From: Clostridia bacterium
Lineage (GTDB): Bacteria; Bacillota; Clostridia; Oscillospirales; CAG-272
Direction: 5' to 3'
Assembly: GCA_017537175.1 (NCBI GenBank)
Contig: JAFYLH010000009.1
Span: forward strand, 1 to 49,139
DNA length: 49,139 nt
The notes under the pieces were generated by a model that had not been told where the DNA came from, did no database searches, and saw only the letters and a program-made list of their open reading frames with translations. The translations under genes were made by a program, and so were the position numbers. Shown here piece by piece: positions 32,093 through 40,316 of this stretch (its first letter is position 1; each line of letters opens with the position of its first letter).

Positions 32093-33166
32093 ATGGCAAA
32101 ATTTTGCGGGAAATGCGGTACACCCCTTAACCCTGACGGCACTTGCGAAAAATGCCGCAGTACTTATAAAAGCGAAGTTGAAAATGTCAAAAAAAGAAAG
32201 TCAAAAACCAAAATAATAATTTTAGTCATACTGGCTGTTGTTATCGTCTCAACAGTTATCATTGCCGTTACACCTTTTGTGGGAATTGCCGCAGTATTCT
32301 TTTACCGTCAGGCAAAATCACACGACTGTGTTGATTGCGACATATCAGAGCAAGTCCAAGTTGAGACAACAGAACCTGTAACCGAGTCCGAAGCGGAAAC
32401 CGAGGATCTGTGGCAACAAAAATATATGGACACCTTGAGCGAGACCGACTACGAATATTATGCATTGTACGATATAGATAAAAACGGCACTCCCGAGCTG
32501 CTTTTGAACGATTATTCGGGGGGATTTGAATGCTTTGTTATTGGCTTTGACGGCAATACATTAATAACATACGGCAGTATACCCAACAAATACAGCTTGT
32601 ACGGATATAGCGACGGCAACGGTATCATATATTCTACAGGCGGTACAGGTATTCTCTGTTATTCGGTATACATGTTGGAAAACTCTTCTCTTACCGAGGT
32701 TAATTCTGCCCTGCTTTCATATTGTATTGATCCCTACGAGGGCATAGAGGAATACAAATATCAGGGTAACAGCATAACTTCGACAGAATACAACAAAATA
32801 GAAAAAGAGATTACCGATAACTATATCGAATTCCTTGATATCAATGACCTTAGTCCGTTTGGTATTACATCCCAATGCGGTGAAGAAGCTTCTATTGAAG
32901 GCTTGGGCGAGGAATTGGTTAGTTATCTTATGCAGATATATGAGCCCGACGGTGAATATGTGGTATCCTACACCGAGACAACAGAAAAGAATAATATGAT
33001 CAGCTTTGTCGTCCGTTATCAGATGAGTGACGAAATAGCCAAGGAGATCATAAGCAACGGCGGTATACCCTCTGCAAACACACTTGTGGGCATTTATACC
33101 GTCAATTCCTCCACAGGCGATGTGTATGATGAGAACAACACCTACCTGTGCAATTTATTCAACTGA
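32093..33166 (+). CDS. Zinc-ribbon membrane protein with EF-hand-like repeat
   Basis: A 357-residue protein: an N-terminal zinc ribbon (FCGKCGTPL...CEKCRS, residues 4-22), a basic linker, one membrane helix (about 42-72), a Glu/Thr-rich linker, then an extracytoplasmic domain with EYYALYDIDKNGTPELLLND (Asp/Asn-rich loop like EF-hands) and a C-terminal region of mixed alpha/beta (about 280-357). The combination of a calcium-loop-like strand and a propeller-like region recalls the lipoprotein at 17475. Preceded by its own promoter. Function unknown. Confidence 0.8.
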   Translation: MAKFCGKCGTPLNPDGTCEKCRSTYKSEVENVKKRKSKTKIIILVILAVVIVSTVIIAVTPFVGIAAVFFYRQAKSHDCVDCDISEQVQVETTEPVTESEAETEDLWQQKYMDTLSETDYEYYALYDIDKNGTPELLLNDYSGGFECFVIGFDGNTLITYGSIPNKYSLYGYSDGNGIIYSTGGTGILCYSVYMLENSSLTEVNSALLSYCIDPYEGIEEYKYQGNSITSTEYNKIEKEITDNYIEFLDINDLSPFGITSQCGEEASIEGLGEELVSYLMQIYEPDGEYVVSYTETTEKNNMISFVVRYQMSDEIAKEIISNGGIPSANTLVGIYTVNSSTGDVYDENNTYLCNLFN

Positions 33167-33176
33167 GCCTAACCCC

Positions 33177-33205
33177 TTGACCAATCGGCAAAAAAATAGT
33201 ATAAT
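33177..33205 (+). promoter_or_regulatory. Sigma-A promoter of the LytM-like gene
   Basis: TTGACC, 17 bases, TATAAT, 29 bases before the start at 33235. Confidence 0.8.
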
Positions 33206-33234
33206 AATTGTATATCGAATTAAGGAGTATACAT

Positions 33235-34881
33235 ATGAAGAATAAATTTTGGGTATTTATACTTGTTCTGGTCATTATAGCACCCTCCCTTGTAGCGGTA
33301 GGCAGCTATATCTACACCAAGGGCTCTCCCGTAACTCAGAACAGCGTAAGCTCTATAACCATAACCGACCTCTACAATCACGAGGAAAGCTTTGAAAGAA
33401 ACAGCTCCCGCCTTGATCTTTCAAATATCGGCGGTAATATGGTACAGTTCTTTACCGATATCAATACCTCCGCAAAGGCCGAGCCTCAGCTCCCCGAGCC
33501 TCTTCAGGGTACAAAGTACTATAAGGTGGTTATCAACAACTACGGCAGAGAGGTTGAATATAAATATTATTTCTCTAACCAGCCCGATTACTGCTACTAC
33601 CTCGACGATAACGGAAAGTGCTTTTCCATCAATCGCGAGTATGCTGTGGCGTTCCTTACCTCGGTATACGGCAGAAGCGTATTCAAAAACGCAACCCTGC
33701 CTGTTATGACCACTCCCGCAGGCGAAAAGATCGCGCCCGCCGAGATCAAGTGGACATATCTTACTGTGGACAACCTTGCTGCCACTTATTCCGAAAAGAA
33801 CAAGGATACGGCAGATACGGTATACAATATAGCAGAAAAAATAGACTTTGACTTTTCTATAGACGAGGGTCTGCTTAACATTCAGGTATCCGACTCCACA
33901 GGCGAGATCTATAACGGTCTCTACGAAAACATCGATACGGCAAGCATCCCCACAGGCGCAGAGCTTGATGTAACGGTAAATGCAAAGTGGTATCAGACCG
34001 AGGACAGAGCAAGCGAGGGCGAGGCTACCTACAGCTTCAAGTGCCGTGTAACCGACAAGCCCGTATTTGCCCTTGATATAAACGATACCGAGGACAAAAA
34101 GGTCGAGCCCGGTGACTTTGTAAACATCTCGGGTAAAAATGTAATCTGCGATCCCGAAAATATAGTAGTTACCGTAACTCCCGATATCAAGACCCAGCCC
34201 GTATTCTACAAAGACGGTTATTATGTAAGAGCTCTGCTGCCCGTTCCTCTGGGCACCAAGGCAGGAAACTACTCTGTCAAGATCACAGCCGACGGTACCG
34301 AGCACACCTTTGACTTTAAGGTTGCCGAAAAAACCTACACCAACAAGAACGAGCAGATCTCCTCTACACTTCTCAGCGATGAAAGCATAGCAGACTTTGA
34401 CGAGGCTATGAAGGATATCTTCTCCGCAAAGAGCAGTGAAAGATATTTTGAGGGCGCGTTTGTTCATCCCGTCAAGAACAGTGTAATATCCTCAGGCTAC
34501 GGCAGACCCACCAAGAACGAAAACGGCTATGAATATATAAACAACTGGGTCCGTATGGCCACCGCTACCGGTGTGGATATTGCAGGCTCTGAGGTTATAG
34601 CAATGAACGCAGGCAAGGTGGTATATGTAGGCGAGCAGACCCTGACAGGTCAGACAGTAGTTGTTGACCACGGTCTTGGACTTATGTCGGTCTATGCCAA
34701 TATGTCAAGCGTTTCGGTAAACGAAGGCGATGTGCTTGCAACGGCAGATGTAATCGGTACAGCAGGTACAACAGGCTATACCAGCTCAAAGATGATGTCT
34801 GTTGCTCTTGTAATCAACGGAACCTATGTTTCTCCCTACGATGTCTGGTATAACGATAAGGGTGTAATCTTCAGCGAATAA
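33235..34881 (+). CDS. Membrane-anchored LytM (M23) domain protein, catalytically degenerate
   Basis: A 548-residue protein with an N-terminal membrane anchor (about 5-27), a long extracytoplasmic beta-rich region and a C-terminal LytM domain (about 408-535: FVHPVKNSVISSGYGRPT, ATGVDIAGSEVIAMNAGKVV, VVDHGLGLMSVYANMSSVSV). In active M23 enzymes the zinc ligands are His in HxGxD, that Asp, and the last His of HLH. Here HxGxD reads ATGVD (His lost, Asp448 kept), the HLH place reads MSV, and YAHM reads YANM. It is therefore probably a non-enzymatic binder or activator like SpoIIQ or EnvC. Start at 33235 follows AAGGAG; a longer frame upstream lacks one. Confidence 0.87.
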   Translation: MKNKFWVFILVLVIIAPSLVAVGSYIYTKGSPVTQNSVSSITITDLYNHEESFERNSSRLDLSNIGGNMVQFFTDINTSAKAEPQLPEPLQGTKYYKVVINNYGREVEYKYYFSNQPDYCYYLDDNGKCFSINREYAVAFLTSVYGRSVFKNATLPVMTTPAGEKIAPAEIKWTYLTVDNLAATYSEKNKDTADTVYNIAEKIDFDFSIDEGLLNIQVSDSTGEIYNGLYENIDTASIPTGAELDVTVNAKWYQTEDRASEGEATYSFKCRVTDKPVFALDINDTEDKKVEPGDFVNISGKNVICDPENIVVTVTPDIKTQPVFYKDGYYVRALLPVPLGTKAGNYSVKITADGTEHTFDFKVAEKTYTNKNEQISSTLLSDESIADFDEAMKDIFSAKSSERYFEGAFVHPVKNSVISSGYGRPTKNENGYEYINNWVRMATATGVDIAGSEVIAMNAGKVVYVGEQTLTGQTVVVDHGLGLMSVYANMSSVSVNEGDVLATADVIGTAGTTGYTSSKMMSVALVINGTYVSPYDVWYNDKGVIFSE

Positions 34882-34885
34882 AAAA

Positions 34886-35007
34886 GGGGGCAAACTGCCC
34901 CATCAAAACTGTGCTCTGTAGGGCAGGGGATCGCTCCTGCCGTATCACACAGAATGGAGCAATTTCCTATAGATTAAAAATTTAAAGGGCGGATGAACTC
35001 CGCCCTT
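34886..35007. repeat. Hairpin-rich intergenic stretch
   Basis: Three short stems: GGGGCA/TGCCCC (34887-34901), GGCAGG/CCTGCC (34922-34940) and AAGGGCGGA/TCCGCCCTT (34985-35007). They probably end the LytM gene transcript. The third stem directly precedes the ribosome site of the next gene, so it could act as a processing or attenuation element. Confidence 0.5.
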
Positions 35008-35026
35008 GATTTGTAAGGAGTGTCCC

Positions 35027-35878
35027 TTGGAAAAAATTATTAAAAAAATGATTATTGTATTACTTGTTATTGCCTTGGTCATAGGTATTACCTTTGCGGC
35101 ATACATACTGACAGGCCTTGACAATTCGCTTACGCTAAGGGAATATAATTTTAAAACAGACAAGGTCAACTCATCTGTAAAAATAGCCTTTATATCCGAC
35201 CTTCACGGCTCAGAGTTCGGAAAAGATAACTGTGAGCTTATGGATATGATAGATCGATCAGAGCCCGATGTTGTTCTGCTCGGCGGAGATTTTTTTGACG
35301 AGGAAAAATATGTAGATATAGCAAAAAGCTGTATAAGTCAGCTCACCGAAAAATATACCGTTTACGGAGTCCTTGGCAACCACGAGCACACAATGGACAG
35401 CTATATCGCGCAGGAGCTTAGAAGAATATATACAGAGCTTGGAGTGAATCTGCTTACAGAGGGCTGTGCCGTGCTTGATATTAAGGGAGAAAAAATAAAC
35501 ATCTGCGGAATGGATGTTTATCCCGAAAATGAAGGCTTTGACAGGCGAATAGATATAACCCTTAAGCAAGCGCAAAAGGATGCATATACGGTTATGATAT
35601 ACCACCGCCCGGACAGGTGGGAGGATTTTACCGGCAAGGGCATAGACCTTATGCTCTCGGGCCATACCCACGGAGGTCAATGGATAGTTCCCGGACTGTT
35701 TAACGGCATCCTTGCACCAAACCAAGGCTTTTTACCCGAGTATGCAGGCGGCTTATATGAATTTGGTGACGGAATGAGCCTTATAGTTTCAAGAGGTCTG
35801 GCGACAAAAAACACTATAGTTCCAAGAGTTTACAATCCGCCGGAATTAGTGGTTATAAAAATAGAATCGGACAGATAA
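35027..35878 (+). CDS. Membrane-anchored metallophosphoesterase (YkuE-like)
   Basis: A 283-residue protein with one N-terminal helix (about 9-28) and a calcineurin-like phosphoesterase domain: FISDLHGSEFG (metal Asp and His), LLGGDFFDEE, VLGNHEHTMDS, VMIYHRPDRW and SGHTHGGQWIVPG. This set and the order match YkuE-type enzymes, which act on the outer membrane face or on lipid pyrophosphates. The start is taken as TTG at 35027 because AAGGAG lies six bases before it and no in-frame ATG does better. Ends in a terminator that overlaps the stop codon. Confidence 0.9.
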   Translation: MEKIIKKMIIVLLVIALVIGITFAAYILTGLDNSLTLREYNFKTDKVNSSVKIAFISDLHGSEFGKDNCELMDMIDRSEPDVVLLGGDFFDEEKYVDIAKSCISQLTEKYTVYGVLGNHEHTMDSYIAQELRRIYTELGVNLLTEGCAVLDIKGEKINICGMDVYPENEGFDRRIDITLKQAQKDAYTVMIYHRPDRWEDFTGKGIDLMLSGHTHGGQWIVPGLFNGILAPNQGFLPEYAGGLYEFGDGMSLIVSRGLATKNTIVPRVYNPPELVVIKIESDR

Positions 35879-35893
35879 TTCTGTCCGATTTTT
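35865..35893 (+). terminator. Terminator overlapping the phosphoesterase stop
   Basis: AATCGGACAG and its complement around ATAATT, followed by TTTT. The stop codon lies in the loop. It also lies just beyond the end of the convergent cytidine deaminase gene. Confidence 0.8.
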
Positions 35894-36287
35894 ATATCTT
35901 GAATGATTGTGGCAACAGCTCTTTGAGAGTGTATGTTTTTATACTTTCTTGATTTGCGGTGATTATTTCAAAATCAGCACCACAGAACTCTGCCATTACC
36001 TGACGGCAGACACCGCAGGGGTAACAGAAATCTGTTATCTCTCCGTTTTTACCTCCGACTATAGCAATAGCCGTAAACTCTTTTTCTCCCTCGCTTACCG
36101 CCTTAAAGAAGGCTGTTCGCTCTGCACAGTTGGTGGGAGAAAATGCGGCATTTTCGATATTACAGCCTGTGTATACCTTTCCGCTTTTACACAGCAGAGC
36201 CGCACCAACCTTAAAGCCGGAATAGGGACTGTAGGAATACTGCATTGCTTCGTATGCTTTTTTTACAAGAGTAATTCTATCTGTCAT
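35892..36287 (-). CDS. cdd: Cytidine deaminase
   Basis: A 131-residue enzyme with the tetrameric-type active site: Cys54 and the proton shuttle Glu56 in TNCAERTAF, and Cys91 with Cys94 in YPCGVCRQVM binding zinc. It converts (deoxy)cytidine to (deoxy)uridine in pyrimidine salvage. Its start overlaps the phosphopentomutase stop by 4 bases (ATGA), so it is the last gene of a deoC-deoB-cdd operon that channels deoxyribose from nucleosides into central metabolism. Confidence 0.97.
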   Translation of the reverse strand: MTDRITLVKKAYEAMQYSYSPYSGFKVGAALLCKSGKVYTGCNIENAAFSPTNCAERTAFFKAVSEGEKEFTAIAIVGGKNGEITDFCYPCGVCRQVMAEFCGADFEIITANQESIKTYTLKELLPQSFKI

Positions 36288-37423
36288 AATATCAACTCCT
36301 TAAACGAATCACCTTCAAGGTCATTGTCTACCCCAAAGATATCGCATACCGTTTTTGCAATATCGCAAAAGCCCTTTCTTGTGCCTAAATTCACATTTTT
36401 CACACCCTTACCGTATATAAGCAGAGGTACATCCTCACGGGAATGATCGGTGGAGGGGGTAGAGGGGTCACAGCCGTGATCTGCGGTGATTATAAGAAGG
36501 TCATCCTCCCTCATTTTTTCGGTAAAGCTCGGAAGCCAGGCGTCAAATTCGGATATACCCTTGGCATAGCCCTCAACATCGTTTCGGTGTCCCCAAAGGG
36601 AGTCAAAGTCCACCAAATTGACAAAGCAAAGACCGTTAAAATCGGTGTCAAGATATTCAAGGGTCTTTGCCATACCGTCGGCATTTGACTTTGTGGGGTT
36701 ACGGCTTGATACTCCCTGACCGTCAAAGATATCATATATCTTACCCACCGAGGGGGTGTCATAGCCTGCGTTGTGCAGATAGTCGAGCATGGTTTTCTTT
36801 GGCGGTGCAAGACTGAAATCATGTCGGTTTGCGGTACGGGTAAAGTTGGGGTGTTCTCCCATAAAGGGCCTTGCGATAACCCTGCCAACGGGGAAGATTT
36901 CTCTTGCAATTTCGCAGTATTCGTAGAGCTTTTCTATGGGAACGATATCCTCGTGAGCCGCTATCTGAAAAACGCTGTCGGCAGAGGTATAGACTATAAG
37001 CGCACCTGTTTCTATATGCTCGCGGCCGTAGTCAAGTATGACCTGCGTGCCCGAATAAGGCTTATTGCAAAGCACCCTTCTGCCGCATCTTTTTGAAAAC
37101 TCGGCAAGGTCTTTATCATCAAAGCCGTTCGGATAGGTAGGCAGAGGATTTTGTGATACTATACCCGCGATCTCCCAATGACCTATGGTGGTGTCCTTGC
37201 CGCAGGATAACTCGCACAGTCTGCCGTAAGCACCAACGGTATTAAGACCCCCGCCGTTTTTGTCGATATTAAAAAGACCTAAAGATGCCATATTGTCAGC
37301 CTTAAAGTAGGCTGATTTTTTTATGGCCTCAAGGGTATTACTGCCCTTGTCCCCAAAGGCCTCAGCATCTGCTGCGTAACCTATGCCAAAGCTGTCAAGG
37401 ACAATTAAAAATATTCTTTTCAT
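36284..37423 (-). CDS. deoB: Phosphopentomutase
   Basis: A 379-residue enzyme, close to the family's 390. RIFLIVLDSFGIGYAADAEA at the N-terminus (Asp ligand), the phosphorylated threonine in CGKDTTIGHWEI, and late metal ligands in ITADHGCDPSTPSTDHSRED are all present. It interconverts (deoxy)ribose 1- and 5-phosphate. The start ATG (37421-37423) is one base past the deoC stop and has no strong ribosome site, so it relies on coupling; a TTG four codons upstream inside deoC is also open. Confidence 0.97.
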   Translation of the reverse strand: MKRIFLIVLDSFGIGYAADAEAFGDKGSNTLEAIKKSAYFKADNMASLGLFNIDKNGGGLNTVGAYGRLCELSCGKDTTIGHWEIAGIVSQNPLPTYPNGFDDKDLAEFSKRCGRRVLCNKPYSGTQVILDYGREHIETGALIVYTSADSVFQIAAHEDIVPIEKLYEYCEIAREIFPVGRVIARPFMGEHPNFTRTANRHDFSLAPPKKTMLDYLHNAGYDTPSVGKIYDIFDGQGVSSRNPTKSNADGMAKTLEYLDTDFNGLCFVNLVDFDSLWGHRNDVEGYAKGISEFDAWLPSFTEKMREDDLLIITADHGCDPSTPSTDHSREDVPLLIYGKGVKNVNLGTRKGFCDIAKTVCDIFGVDNDLEGDSFKELIL

Positions 37424-37424
37424 T

Positions 37425-38093
37425 TTAGTATCCAATACCGGTATCGGTGTTCTTTACAATTTTAATTATACGGGAGGTTCCCAGACGGCTTGCGCCGAGC
37501 TCAATAAATTTCTCGGCATCATCAAGCGAGGAGATACCTCCTGCCGCCTTTATCTTAACATGATCCTCAACATTTGCGGCAAAGATCTCTACATCGTGGA
37601 ATGTAGCCCCTGCCTTGGAAAATCCTGTGGAGGTCTTGATATAATCTGCACCCGACTTATTTACCACACGGCACATCTCAGCCTTTTCTTCATCGGTCAA
37701 GAGGCAGGTCTCGATAATTACCTTTAAAAGCTTACCGTTGCAGGCTGCTTTTATTGCCTTTATCTCCTCAAGAATAAGGTCAAATCTGCCTTCCTTTGCC
37801 CAGCCGATATTGATAACCATATCTATCTCGTCGGCACCGTTGGCTACCGCATCAGAGGTTTCAAAAACCTTTGTAGCGGTGGTAGAATAGCCTGTAGGAA
37901 AGCCTATAACGGTACAGATAGCCAGTCTGCTACCGCAATATTCCTTTGCGCGCTTAACAAAGCTTGCGGGAATACAGGCAGATGCGGTCCGGTACTTCAT
38001 TGCATCGTCTAAGATTTCCTTTATCTGTTCCCAGGTGGAATCGGGAGCTAAAAGTGTATGATCTACCTTTGAAAGAATTTCCTTAATATCCAT
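37425..38093 (-). CDS. deoC: Deoxyribose-phosphate aldolase
   Basis: A 222-residue class I aldolase with the Schiff-base lysine in YIKTSTGF (Lys153), the helper lysine in VKIKAAGG (Lys182) and an aspartate in [11 protein letters not shown] (Asp91). It splits deoxyribose 5-phosphate to glyceraldehyde 3-phosphate and acetaldehyde. The gene follows the 159-aa membrane protein by 2 bases and precedes deoB by 1 base, forming one transcript. Confidence 0.97.
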   Translation of the reverse strand: MDIKEILSKVDHTLLAPDSTWEQIKEILDDAMKYRTASACIPASFVKRAKEYCGSRLAICTVIGFPTGYSTTATKVFETSDAVANGADEIDMVINIGWAKEGRFDLILEEIKAIKAACNGKLLKVIIETCLLTDEEKAEMCRVVNKSGADYIKTSTGFSKAGATFHDVEIFAANVEDHVKIKAAGGISSLDDAEKFIELGASRLGTSRIIKIVKNTDTGIGY

Positions 38094-38095
38094 AA

Positions 38096-38575
38096 TTATC
38101 TCCTCTCAAGAATATCTAAAAGTGTTTTGTCTGCTTCTATTATCAAAGCAATATCCTCTCCCGACACATCGCATACTATGGCATAGGTTTCGGTGGGGAA
38201 AATATTATTGCAAAAATTGTGTACCTTAAATGCCTTGCCGTATTTTTTGTTAATGGAATATTCCTTATCCCTTTTATCTACGGCTATAATATGGTTATAA
38301 TCTATGGCGGCAACAAGGGTTATTTTTTTACCGCTGCGCTTGCGGACATTGAAAACCTTATTGTCCGGATCAGCCTCATAGCTGTGATCGCAAAGCGAGT
38401 AGCGGGCAATAAGATATATCGCCACCGATGCACAGATAAAACCTATAGCCTGCATAGCCACGGGAGGAATATACCCTATACCCGAGGAGGCTATTGCTAT
38501 TGCCGCTATAATAAGCAGCAATACAGGAATTACTATATGCGCCTTTGATTCTCTTTTGGGGTTGTATATATACAT
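38096..38575 (-). CDS. Two-helix membrane protein of unknown function
   Basis: A 159-residue protein: a short N-terminus ([14 protein letters not shown]), two adjacent membrane helices (about 16-62) with a short Gly/Pro loop, and a cytoplasmic domain of about 90 residues ([57 protein letters not shown]). This layout resembles PH-domain-like membrane proteins of the bPH type, but identity is not clear. The start at 38573-38575 follows AAAGGAG; a longer frame runs into the upstream gene. It sits between the phosphoesterase and deoC with gaps of 10 and 2 bases. Confidence 0.75.
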   Translation of the reverse strand: MYIYNPKRESKAHIVIPVLLLIIAAIAIASSGIGYIPPVAMQAIGFICASVAIYLIARYSLCDHSYEADPDNKVFNVRKRSGKKITLVAAIDYNHIIAVDKRDKEYSINKKYGKAFKVHNFCNNIFPTETYAIVCDVSGEDIALIIEADKTLLDILERR

Positions 38576-38585
38576 TTCTGCTCCT

Positions 38586-39089
38586 TTATTCAATATATCC
38601 GTTATTAAGTGACACACCCTTGGGAGTGATCTCAAGCACTCCAAAGCTTGCCTTATAGCCAAGGGGCGGTCTTGAAATACTGCCGGGGTTAAATATATGA
38701 AGTGTCCTGCCCATTATATCCGGAATATACCTGTTATCGGGGATATGGGTATGGCCGTAAAGAACGATATCACATTCCTTTTCTACCGCACGGTATTCAA
38801 GAGTGGTGGTTGAGTATTTGACATTATACCTATGTCCGTGGGTTACAAATATTCTCTTGCCGTCAAGGTCAAGGACTGTTTCATTTACTCTTGTGCTGCC
38901 AAAGAAATCCTCACCGTTACCGTTTACCGTAACAAAGGGTATACCGCAATATTTTTCTGAAAGCATCTCAAACTCGCGGCAGCCGTCCCCCAAATGGATA
39001 CACATATCAAAGCGGTTACGGTTAAGCTCCAGCACGCTTTTCATATTGCTGTCATTATTATGTGAGTCTGAAAAAATAATAATTCTCAT
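38586..39089 (-). CDS. YfcE/MJ0936-type metallophosphoesterase
   Basis: A 167-residue phosphodiesterase: IIIFSDSHNND (Asp, His), CIHLGDGCREFEML (GDG in place of GD), VTVNGNGEDFF (replacing the usual GNCD), IFVTHGHRYNVK, DIVLYGHTHIPDNRY and the tail FNPGSISRPP. All metal-binding motifs of the short YfcE-like group are present, so activity on phosphodiesters is likely. It opens the minus-strand run that continues through the 159-aa membrane protein to deoC-deoB-cdd. Confidence 0.92.
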   Translation of the reverse strand: MRIIIFSDSHNNDSNMKSVLELNRNRFDMCIHLGDGCREFEMLSEKYCGIPFVTVNGNGEDFFGSTRVNETVLDLDGKRIFVTHGHRYNVKYSTTTLEYRAVEKECDIVLYGHTHIPDNRYIPDIMGRTLHIFNPGSISRPPLGYKASFGVLEITPKGVSLNNGYIE

Positions 39090-39110
39090 AGTTACCTTTC
39101 TTTACAAATA

Positions 39111-39139
39111 CACATATATTGATAGTAAATATATATGTG
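39111..39139. repeat. Inverted repeat in divergent region
   Basis: CACATATAT and ATATATGTG, exact complements 11 bases apart, lie between the divergent starts at 39089 and 39151. The position would suit an operator serving both sides, though the arms are AT-rich and could arise by chance. Confidence 0.35.
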
Positions 39140-39150
39140 AGGCGATAGAA

Positions 39151-39402
39151 ATGAATATTGATCCCCAACTGTTATCTCAGCTGAAAAGCATAGACCCCTG
39201 TGAGCTGTCGGAAAAGATCGACTCTATAGCAAAGGCTCTGGGTGCAGATCCAAGATATATAAAAGCTATGTTAGGCTCACCCGAGGATATCACAAAAAGG
39301 CTGGGCTCCTTAAGCGACAAGGACATCAAAGCTCTCTCGGAACGCATCGACCCTTCCCTATTGAAAAAGCTGAACACGGGAGATATGCAAAATGGAAAAT
39401 AA
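39151..39402 (+). CDS. Small acidic/basic helical protein, unknown
   Basis: An 83-residue soluble protein, likely all-helical: MNIDPQLLSQLKSIDPCELS, KIDSIAKALGADPRYIKAML, GSPEDITKRLGSLSDKDIKA, LSERIDPSLLKKLNTGDM. A repeating 'IDPxLLxxL' pattern at both ends is notable. GAGGCGA lies before the ATG at 39151; a much longer open frame upstream is antisense to the phosphoesterase. It overlaps the next small gene by 11 bases, and the three genes 39151-40027 form a unit. No family recognised. Confidence 0.75.
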   Translation: MNIDPQLLSQLKSIDPCELSEKIDSIAKALGADPRYIKAMLGSPEDITKRLGSLSDKDIKALSERIDPSLLKKLNTGDMQNGK

Positions 39403-39718
39403 CGATCTTTCAACGCTTCTTTCGGGAGTTATGTCAAACCCCGAGATAATGAGCAGGCTGTCGGGGATCTTATCCGACCCCGAGGCAATGAAGGCTATAT
39501 CAGGCATTGCCGCTCCAAAGGAAAAGGAAGAAAAGCCTGCTCTCTCCCCCCTCCCGTTGCCAAAGCAAAGCGAGGAGGCAAAAAACCGCGCACGGCTAAT
39601 CTCGGCCCTTAAGCCCTATCTCAACGAAGACCGCCGTGACAAGGCGGATAAGCTTTTGGGACTGCTGAGTATACTTGAGCTTACAGGCTCGGCAAATCTG
39701 TTCGGACGGGGGGATTAA
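39392..39718 (+). CDS. Small helical protein, unknown
   Basis: A 108-residue soluble protein with an N-terminal 'LLSGVMSNPEIMSRLSGILS' segment whose 'xxxPExMxxLSGxLxDPEAM' units recur, a Lys/Glu/Pro-rich linker (residues 41-64) and a C-terminal helical pair (ALKPYLNEDRRDKADKLLGL, ILELTGSANLFG). It resembles the short clostridial proteins that carry similar 'NPEIMSKL' helices next to sporulation or cell-envelope genes, but I cannot give a function. Its stop abuts the start of the third gene. Confidence 0.75.
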   Translation: MENNDLSTLLSGVMSNPEIMSRLSGILSDPEAMKAISGIAAPKEKEEKPALSPLPLPKQSEEAKNRARLISALKPYLNEDRRDKADKLLGLLSILELTGSANLFGRGD

Positions 39719-40027
39719 ATGTATCAAAGAAGCTACCCTCAGGCAGACACCCTTCCGCCAAACTACAAGGGCAATGCCTTTGATATGCCAACGCAGGACC
39801 CCTGTGACAGCTGTGACGGGTGTAAAAAGCAAGTCTGTGACAAAGAGCCTGCAACAGAGGAAAAGCAGGAAAAAAATACGGGCTGCTCTCTTTTTACCCG
39901 CCGCGACGGCTCTGCCTTCCAGCTTGACGATATAATATTAGGCGGACTTATAGTACTGCTGCTTAACAGCCACGCAGACGACGAGCTGCTACTGGTGCTG
40001 GTATTGTTGTTTATATCGGGGATATAA
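39719..40027 (+). CDS. Small protein with Cys cluster and C-terminal membrane segment
   Basis: A 102-residue protein starting directly after the previous stop (TAA-ATG) behind a GGGGGG run. It holds five or six cysteines (DPCDSCDGCKKQVCD, then GCSLF) and ends in the hydrophobic LDDIILGGLIVLLLNSHADD followed by ELLLVLVLLFISGI. The pattern 'DDI(I/L)LxGLxxLLLxxxxDDELLLVLxLLF' is a recurrent tail of small clostridial proteins. Third gene of the 39.1-40.0 kb unit. Not recognised further. Confidence 0.72.
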   Translation: MYQRSYPQADTLPPNYKGNAFDMPTQDPCDSCDGCKKQVCDKEPATEEKQEKNTGCSLFTRRDGSAFQLDDIILGGLIVLLLNSHADDELLLVLVLLFISGI

Positions 40028-40038
40028 ACAACAATGAA

Positions 40039-40316
40039 ATGACACCTTGGGTGTCATGAAATGATTTTCAATCATGAAATGACGGCAAGCCGTCATAAAA
40101 TGCACACGAGTGTGCATTAAAGAAGATTTTCGCTATAGCGAAAATCAATTATAATTGAAATAGTTTTTGCCTAAAGGCAAAAAGTTTCCTTAATGAAAGC
40201 CAACGGCTTTCATTTCACGATGCGTAAGCATCATTTCATGACCGTAGGTCATTTCACGAACACGAAGTATTCATTTCATTGAAAATAGACGGGCAATTCC
40301 TTGCCCGTCTATTTTC
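40039..40316. repeat. Array of about 12 short hairpins with constant linkers
   Basis: A run of short perfect or near-perfect inverted repeats. Left half, joined by GAA-type linkers (net ATGAAATGA): 40039-40057, 40061-40075, 40079-40096, 40100-40117. Middle: a 22-base perfect palindrome 40125-40146, AATTATAATT at 40147-40156, and TTTTTGCC/GGCAAAAA at 40164-40183. Right half, joined by TTC-type linkers (net TCATTTCA): 40193-40213, 40219-40232, 40238-40252, 40258-40272 (one mismatch). It ends in a 16-bp stem at 40281-40316 that also contains the stop of the minus-strand kinase gene. Stems differ from unit to unit; linkers stay the same and invert at mid-array. Confidence 0.9.

Noticed and set aside
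33421..34467. A 348-residue open frame antisense to the LytM gene
   Set aside because: No ribosome site or promoter, and its composition (Cys, Val, Gly runs) is that of a reverse-complement shadow of a biased gene.
40039..40316. CRISPR array
   Set aside because: The constant parts are only about 9 bases, the 'spacers' are palindromes, and no cas genes are present.
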